Assembly (NCBI RefSeq): GCF_019295435.1
Contig: NZ_WEKL01000008.1
Location: 47,438 to 104,198 of the forward strand
Direction: 5' to 3'
Source: Aquimarina litoralis
GTDB taxonomy: Bacteria > Bacteroidota > Bacteroidia > Flavobacteriales > Flavobacteriaceae
DNA: 56,761 nucleotides
Shown here: positions 52,330 through 56,761 of the stretch, one piece after another
Position numbering within the stretch: position 1 is the first letter of the stretch
How the letters are laid out: every line of letters begins with the position of its first letter
Notes under the pieces: generated by a model
Database searches by the model: none
Told to the model about the DNA's origin: nothing
The model's input: the letters and a program-made list of their open reading frames with translations, nothing else
Position numbers and translations under genes: made by a program

Positions 52330-52371
52330 TGTTATACAGTGTAACATGTTTGTCTTTAGTTATTCTATCAA

Positions 52372-53817
52372 CTAAACCGTTTCTCTTTCTTTATATCCAA
52401 AGAAATTATTTTCTTTGATCATTTCTGGAATTAGTTCTGGTAGCTGTTCTTCCCAACCAGGTTCTCCATCCTGAATTTTCTGTAAAACTTCTCTTGAGAA
52501 AATATCCATAATGGATGGATCATAATCTACGATATCTTGAAGTTTGCCGTTGTATTTAAAGAATTTATATAACTCTTTCATTCTAGGATGCACCTTCAAA
52601 TTTTCACTTGTTGTCAATTCTCCGGTTTTAGGATCTTTCAGAGGATATAGATATACCTTCAGATCTTTGAAGAATAATTTTCCAAAAGCTTCTAAAATGC
52701 CACCACTTAAATGTCTATAATATTTCTCATCAAATACGTCAATAAGGTTGTTAACACCCATGGACATTGCCATTCGTTCTTTCGTATAATTAGAGAAATA
52801 TTCTACTACCTTATAATATTCCTGGAAATTGGAGATCATTACCGTTTGTCCTAAAGAACATAATAACCTAGCTCTAGACATGAAATCTACTTCATCAATT
52901 TCTCCTTCTGCTCTTAGGTTAGAAAGAGTAATTTCAAAAATTTCGATGGTTTTATCCTTATTTACCTTATTTTCATTAAGGAACATATTTAAGGACTTCT
53001 TGTAGATGTCCATGTTTACCTTGGTAACAGGTCTAAAACTACCACGAAGTGCAAGGATATTCTTTTTGTATAATACCGCTGCAGGTAATACATTATTACC
53101 ATCAGGACCAAACATTACGGCTTCCGTCATTCCATTTTTAACCAATTGTAAACTCATCAATCGGTTATCCACTTTTTTAAATCTAGGACCAGAGAAATTA
53201 ATTGTATCAATTTCTATTTGATCTTTATCCAAGTGATCATATAAATAACGTAAAAGTTTTTTAGGATTGTCATACTTATAGTAAGCACCATAAATAAGGT
53301 TTACTCCCAGAACGCCAAGAGTCATTTGCTGTAATTTCGCATCATTTTCATGAAAGCGAATGTGCAGAATGATTTCATTGTAATCCTCATCTGGTTTTGT
53401 TTGGTATCGGATACCAACCCATCCATGACCTTTATATTTTTTAGCAAAATCAATAGTAGCAACTGTATTTGCATAGCTAAAAAATAATTTATTAGGATGT
53501 TTTTCTCTACTGATTCGTTGCTCAACTAACTTTACTTCATGCTTCAGCATCTTTTTTAGCCGAGCTTCCGTAACGTATCTCTTGTCATCTTCAATTCCAT
53601 AAATAGCGTCACTAAAATCTTTATCATAGGCACTCATGGCTTTTGCAATGGTACCAGAAGCACCACCAGCTCTAAAGAAATTACGTACAGTTTCTTGTCC
53701 AGCACCAATCTCTGCGAAGGTACCGTATATATTGGCATTTAAATTAATTCGTAAAGCTTTACTTTTAATAGAAGGGACAGACTCAAATTCTTTGTCTCCC
53801 ATAATCGTAATAGGCAT
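52372..53817 (-). CDS. Conserved-looking cytoplasmic protein of unknown function
   Basis: 481 aa with no signal peptide or TM. Segments that look conserved include 'NIYGTFAEIGAGQETVRNFF', 'ASGTIAKAMSAYDKDFSDAI', 'PAAVLYKKNILALRGSFRPV', 'SRARLLCSLGQTVMISNFQE' and 'YYRHLSGGILEAFGKLFFKD'. The pattern 'GAGQETVRNFFRAGG' recalls a nucleotide or substrate loop, but I cannot name a family. It stands alone, ended by a clear terminator. A start at the second Met (53802) is possible. Its length and composition argue for a real housekeeping gene rather than a pseudogene. Confidence 0.7.
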   Translation of the reverse strand: MPITIMGDKEFESVPSIKSKALRINLNANIYGTFAEIGAGQETVRNFFRAGGASGTIAKAMSAYDKDFSDAIYGIEDDKRYVTEARLKKMLKHEVKLVEQRISREKHPNKLFFSYANTVATIDFAKKYKGHGWVGIRYQTKPDEDYNEIILHIRFHENDAKLQQMTLGVLGVNLIYGAYYKYDNPKKLLRYLYDHLDKDQIEIDTINFSGPRFKKVDNRLMSLQLVKNGMTEAVMFGPDGNNVLPAAVLYKKNILALRGSFRPVTKVNMDIYKKSLNMFLNENKVNKDKTIEIFEITLSNLRAEGEIDEVDFMSRARLLCSLGQTVMISNFQEYYKVVEYFSNYTKERMAMSMGVNNLIDVFDEKYYRHLSGGILEAFGKLFFKDLKVYLYPLKDPKTGELTTSENLKVHPRMKELYKFFKYNGKLQDIVDYDPSIMDIFSREVLQKIQDGEPGWEEQLPELIPEMIKENNFFGYKERETV

Positions 53818-53937
53818 AGCAAAATGGGCTTTTTTTGTTTAATGTAAAGTTACTAATAGATTAATTATTATTAAAAAAAACTCAATGCAAATTTTCCCAT
53901 TTTATAATTGATATAAATAATAAGGCTGGAAATGAAT

Positions 53938-53945
53938 TACTTTTG
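53938..53945 (+). promoter_or_regulatory. Putative -7 promoter box for the MBL hydrolase gene
   Basis: TACTTTTG matches TAnnTTTG, 45 nt before ATG 53991. It overlaps the in-frame TTG at 53943, excluding that start. Confidence 0.55.
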
Positions 53946-53990
53946 GCGGAAAAAAATTATAAGTACATTTGCTTTTACTCATTATTAGAT

Positions 53991-54752
53991 ATGGAAGTAA
54001 CATTTTTGGGGACCGGAACATCACAAGGAATTCCAATAATAGGAAGTACTCATCCTGTGTGCTTAAGTAAAGATCCAAAAGATAAAAGATTACGAGTATC
54101 TGTTCTTGTATCTTGGGATGAATACCAATATGTAGTTGATTGTGGACCAGATTTTAGGCAACAAATGCTTGCCAATAATGTAACTAGAATTGATGGAATT
54201 CTTTTTACTCATGAGCATGCAGATCATACTATGGGAATGGATGATATACGACCCTTTTTTTTCAGACAAGGCGATATTCCGGTATATGGACATAAACGAG
54301 TTTTAGAATCACTAAGAACAAGATTTAGTTATATATTTTCTTCAGAAAATAAATATCCAGGAGCGCCCAGTGTTATAGAAAATGAACTAACTAACCAACC
54401 ATTTTCGCTGGGCAACCTGGATGTGATTCCTGTAGATTTAATGCATAATCGGTTACAGGTTTTTGGATTTCGATTTAAAGACTTTGCCTATTTAACAGAT
54501 GTAAAAACGATTGAAAAAGAGGAAACTGAAAAATTAATGGGTGTAAAGGTGTTGGTGGTAAATGCATTAAGAATTGAGCCACATCATTCTCATTTTAATC
54601 TAGAAGAAGCACTAGCTTTTATAGAAGAAGTAAAACCCGAGAAAGCTTATCTGACACACATTAGTCATATGTTAGGGTTTCATGAAGAAGTGCAACAACA
54701 GTTACCGGATAACGTTTTTTTAGCCTACGATAATTTAAAAATTACTATTTAA
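53991..54752 (+). CDS. MBL-fold metallo-hydrolase (PhnP/RNase Z-like subgroup)
   Basis: 253 aa from ATG 53991. It begins MEVTFLGTGTSQGIPIIGST, the subgroup's N-terminal strand. The metal site HEHADH lies at 74-79 in 'FTHEHADHTMGMDDIRPFFF', with further His and Asp ligands in 'DLMHNRLQVFG' and 'YLTDVK', and a late His in 'AYLTHISHMLGFHEEV'. It likely hydrolyses a phosphodiester (PhnP acts on cyclic ribose phosphate), but the substrate is not settled. There is no signal peptide, so it is cytoplasmic. The gene for a membrane coiled-coil protein begins 1 nt after its stop, so the two are translationally coupled. Confidence 0.88.
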   Translation: MEVTFLGTGTSQGIPIIGSTHPVCLSKDPKDKRLRVSVLVSWDEYQYVVDCGPDFRQQMLANNVTRIDGILFTHEHADHTMGMDDIRPFFFRQGDIPVYGHKRVLESLRTRFSYIFSSENKYPGAPSVIENELTNQPFSLGNLDVIPVDLMHNRLQVFGFRFKDFAYLTDVKTIEKEETEKLMGVKVLVVNALRIEPHHSHFNLEEALAFIEEVKPEKAYLTHISHMLGFHEEVQQQLPDNVFLAYDNLKITI

Positions 54753-54753
54753 G

Positions 54754-55275
54754 ATGCGAAGCAGAATATTTCTCTATTTATTTATTTTCTCGGTATTATT
54801 CATTCTATTTCAATTTATGAATGCCAAAAAAGCGAAGGAATCGTATGATGGCAAAATTGAAAATTTGATGTCTATAATAGAGGAGAAGGAAAAAGAAATC
54901 GAAGTTAAAAATGTGGAAAAAGATTCTCTTGTTGATAGAGTTTTAGATCTCACCTATTTTTCTTTAGAAAGTGATGAAGAAGCTACTAATTATTTTGAAG
55001 AACAAGGGTATGATGCTCAAAAACTCGAATTGACCATTAGTGATCAAATTATAGCGCAAAATAAAGCTGGAACCGATAATCCTATTATACCATATGCTGG
55101 AATGGAGGGTAATATGGCTATTAATAAAGTTAGATTATTAAATCATAAATGGATTATAGCCGATTTTACTGATGGAGTATATTGGGGTCAATTGTTCATT
55201 ATATATGATGTTCGTAAAGATGGTGTAGTTGATTTCGAAGTAGAACAATCCTTTTTATATCCTAGAAGCCAGTAA
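54754..55275 (+). CDS. Membrane-anchored coiled-coil protein of unknown function
   Basis: 173 aa. One N-terminal TM ('FLYLFIFSVLFILFQFMNA') is followed by a charged coiled coil (about 26-65, 'IENLMSIIEEKEKEIEVKNV'). The globular part ends 'GVVDFEVEQSFLYPRSQ'. It probably faces the periplasm (N-in). No family is recognised. It starts 1 nt after the MBL hydrolase stop, so the two likely act together or are at least co-expressed. A strong terminator follows. Confidence 0.75.
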   Translation: MRSRIFLYLFIFSVLFILFQFMNAKKAKESYDGKIENLMSIIEEKEKEIEVKNVEKDSLVDRVLDLTYFSLESDEEATNYFEEQGYDAQKLELTISDQIIAQNKAGTDNPIIPYAGMEGNMAINKVRLLNHKWIIADFTDGVYWGQLFIIYDVRKDGVVDFEVEQSFLYPRSQ

Positions 55276-55296
55276 GAAATAAAAAACAATGAATAG

Positions 55297-55331
55297 AAAA
55301 AGACCTGTTGATTACAAACAGGTCTTTTTTG
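55297..55331. terminator. Bidirectional hairpin terminator
   Basis: AAAAAGACCTGTT / AACAGGTCTTTTTT stem between the coiled-coil gene and the convergent GDPD/phytase-like gene. Confidence 0.88.
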
Positions 55332-55360
55332 GTTTTAGCAAGTTGATTAATAGATTGTAT

Positions 55361-56761
55361 TTATTTTTTTACAAGTTTTTTCTTAATGAATTCACCGTCA
55401 ACTTCAATAACAGCAAAATAAATTCCTGTAGCTATTTCTGAACCTTCTTCGGATAAAGCATCCCAAGTATATTCAAAACCATTGTCATTAATATCTGAGG
55501 TGTTTACTCTTTTTACCAAGTTACCAGCTATATCATAAATATCAATGGTTACAGATTTAATATCCTTTTTGATATACTCAAAAGTTACTTGATTCGTAAA
55601 GGTATTTGGATATGCTTTGAAGTCATTATTTTTAAGTCTTGATAACGTTTCTTCTTTGTTATACCAAGGCATTCCTAATCGTTGATCTAACCAAAGAAGT
55701 ATAAATTCATTGTCATCTGGTAACCCTTCACCAACATGTCTTCCTACACTAAATGGATAGTTATTGTCATTTAGTACACCAATTAGAAATGGGTTGAAAA
55801 CTACTACACTTTCGATTGTTACAAAAGGAAAAGCAAAATCTCTGCCAATACCAACATCACCAGGTAATCCAGGTTCTGAAATTCTTCTTGGATCTCTTAT
55901 TTTTAAAAGATCAACATTTAATCTTTTTTGAACCGCTGTAGAATCCTGATTTAGTTCAATTTCATAAATGGCTTTAAAACCTTCTAAATCACCTTGAGAT
56001 CCATCTCTTTCTATAATTAACCCTCTGTTTCCACTAAACATAATAAAATCACCAATGGCCGTGGCTCTTTCATTAAGTGGATATTCATATTTGTTATTGG
56101 TGTATGATTTGCTGGCAAGATCGAATTCATGGATTAATAGGTTATTAGATTCACTACCTTCTAATGGTTTTTCTAATAGTGGTAATAACTTTGTATTATC
56201 TGTAGTTAATGCCATTCCTTCAAAACCACCACTTTGCTTTACGTTAAATGGAGTATCTAATTTTGTAACTCTATATGGCCAATACATTCCTGCTAGCCAA
56301 GGAGTATTCTCACCATTCTGATCCTGAAGATTCGTGCCATCACCTGCATCACCAACTTTTGGGAAATCACCAAATAAGCAAACCGTTCTAATAGCTGGAT
56401 ACTGCTTTTGAGAAATTAATAAAGTTCTAAAATCAAAACTTTGGATATCAGCACGGTCTTCTAAATTATTTGCTACAATGATATCTGCAATCGCTCGTGT
56501 AAAAGTTTCTGGATCAACGGTTCTTTCTGCGAATATATCCCCGCGATCATCGACATCTGTTCTCGGGTTTATCTTTGTTTCAATATTGAAACGAACTTTT
56601 GCAGCATTTTTCCATCGTCGAGTAGCATCAGGATCAGATGCTCCTTCACCATTTCTGTAATAATCAACGTAGAATTCAACAAAATCAAATAATTGTTGTA
56701 ACGATGGCATCACATAAGGGTCAATAAATCCTCTTTCATTAGCAAAAGCAACAGAAACTGG
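55361..56761 (-). CDS. GDPD/phytase-like secreted protein with T9SS domain (5' end outside window)
   Basis: About 466 codons are visible; the frame stays open to the window edge, upstream of the first visible GTG/ATG (56713/56710), so the N-terminus is missing. The first visible part looks like the end of a glycerophosphodiester phosphodiesterase TIM barrel ('ADIQSFDFRTLLISQKQYPA'). A phytase-like esterase domain follows ('GGFEGMALTTDNTKLLPLLE', 'ATAIGDFIMFSGNRGLIIER'). The C-terminus is a T9SS type A domain ('FKAYPNTFTNQVTFEYIKKD', ending 'FIKKKLVKK'). It may release phosphate or glycerol phosphate from extracellular esters. The domain naming is from motif memory and needs the missing half to confirm. 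Confidence 0.78.
   Translation of the reverse strand, partial: PVSVAFANERGFIDPYVMPSLQQLFDFVEFYVDYYRNGEGASDPDATRRWKNAAKVRFNIETKINPRTDVDDRGDIFAERTVDPETFTRAIADIIVANNLEDRADIQSFDFRTLLISQKQYPAIRTVCLFGDFPKVGDAGDGTNLQDQNGENTPWLAGMYWPYRVTKLDTPFNVKQSGGFEGMALTTDNTKLLPLLEKPLEGSESNNLLIHEFDLASKSYTNNKYEYPLNERATAIGDFIMFSGNRGLIIERDGSQGDLEGFKAIYEIELNQDSTAVQKRLNVDLLKIRDPRRISEPGLPGDVGIGRDFAFPFVTIESVVVFNPFLIGVLNDNNYPFSVGRHVGEGLPDDNEFILLWLDQRLGMPWYNKEETLSRLKNNDFKAYPNTFTNQVTFEYIKKDIKSVTIDIYDIAGNLVKRVNTSDINDNGFEYTWDALSEEGSEIATGIYFAVIEVDGEFIKKKLVKK

Overview
The window looks like a chromosomal segment of a marine-type Flavobacteriia (Bacteroidota), close to the Aquimarina/Flavobacteriaceae group. The signs are an AT-rich composition, three C-terminal type IX secretion (T9SS type A) sorting domains, a SusC/SusD pair, surface-type lipoproteins with acidic residues after the lipid cysteine, and Bacteroidota -7 boxes (TAnnTTTG) just upstream of many genes. 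Shine-Dalgarno sequences are largely absent. No rRNA, tRNA, CRISPR array, insertion sequence or prophage was seen, so this is mostly core chromosome with some accessory surface-protein genes.

Layout. 1-5.3 kb: the 5' part of a TonB-dependent receptor (-), then a small outer-membrane barrel and a large Ig-repeat lipoprotein (+). 5.3-6.8 kb: prfB (RF2, with a programmed +1 frameshift) and an ArsC-like gene in one operon (-). 6.8-15.8 kb: a metzincin-type protease, threonine aldolase, a YegP-like protein, an OmpA-family protein, YbaB, oligopeptidase B, and a cysteine-synthase-like enzyme. 15.9-18.5 kb: an alpha-oxoamine synthase that with the preceding gene forms a likely cysteate synthase / cysteate fatty acyltransferase (capnine, sulfonolipid) pair, and a convergent GNAT-fold acyltransferase. 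18.7-24.2 kb: SusD, SusC and a FadR-type GntR regulator whose promoter carries a tandem TTGGT-N2-ACCAA operator. 24.4-31.7 kb: an outer-membrane protein with a ~260-residue Lys/Glu tail, diverging from an operon of DUF4834, YfhO, glycosyltransferase and flippase genes. 31.8-36.1 kb: two paralogous exported repeat proteins, one with an Arg/Ser tail and one with an Asp/His tail, either side of an LRR-type T9SS protein. 36.2-43 kb: a peroxiredoxin-like protein, an unknown acidic protein, uvrA, an ECF-like sigma factor with an unlisted 49-aa gene, a cysteine-free endonuclease III and bcp. 43.2-56.8 kb: a secreted GH-like T9SS protein, DUF1801, an SPFH protein with an unlisted 59-aa ribbon-helix-helix gene, an unknown acidic protein, a serine hydrolase, an AraC regulator, an esterase and HAD pair, a large unknown protein, an MBL hydrolase with a membrane coiled-coil partner, and a truncated GDPD/phytase-like T9SS protein.

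How the genes fit together. Most transcription units are one to four genes long and end in clear hairpin terminators, often shared by convergent genes. The dominant theme is the cell envelope: outer-membrane import (TonB, SusCD), surface lipoproteins, T9SS cargo, polysaccharide assembly and probable sulfonolipid synthesis. The best candidates for less-described biology are the RS-tail/DH-tail paralog pair (31.76-36.12 kb), the sulfonolipid pair with its GNAT neighbour, and the SPFH plus ribbon-helix-helix gene pair. Functional calls rest on motif reading alone; no database search was run.
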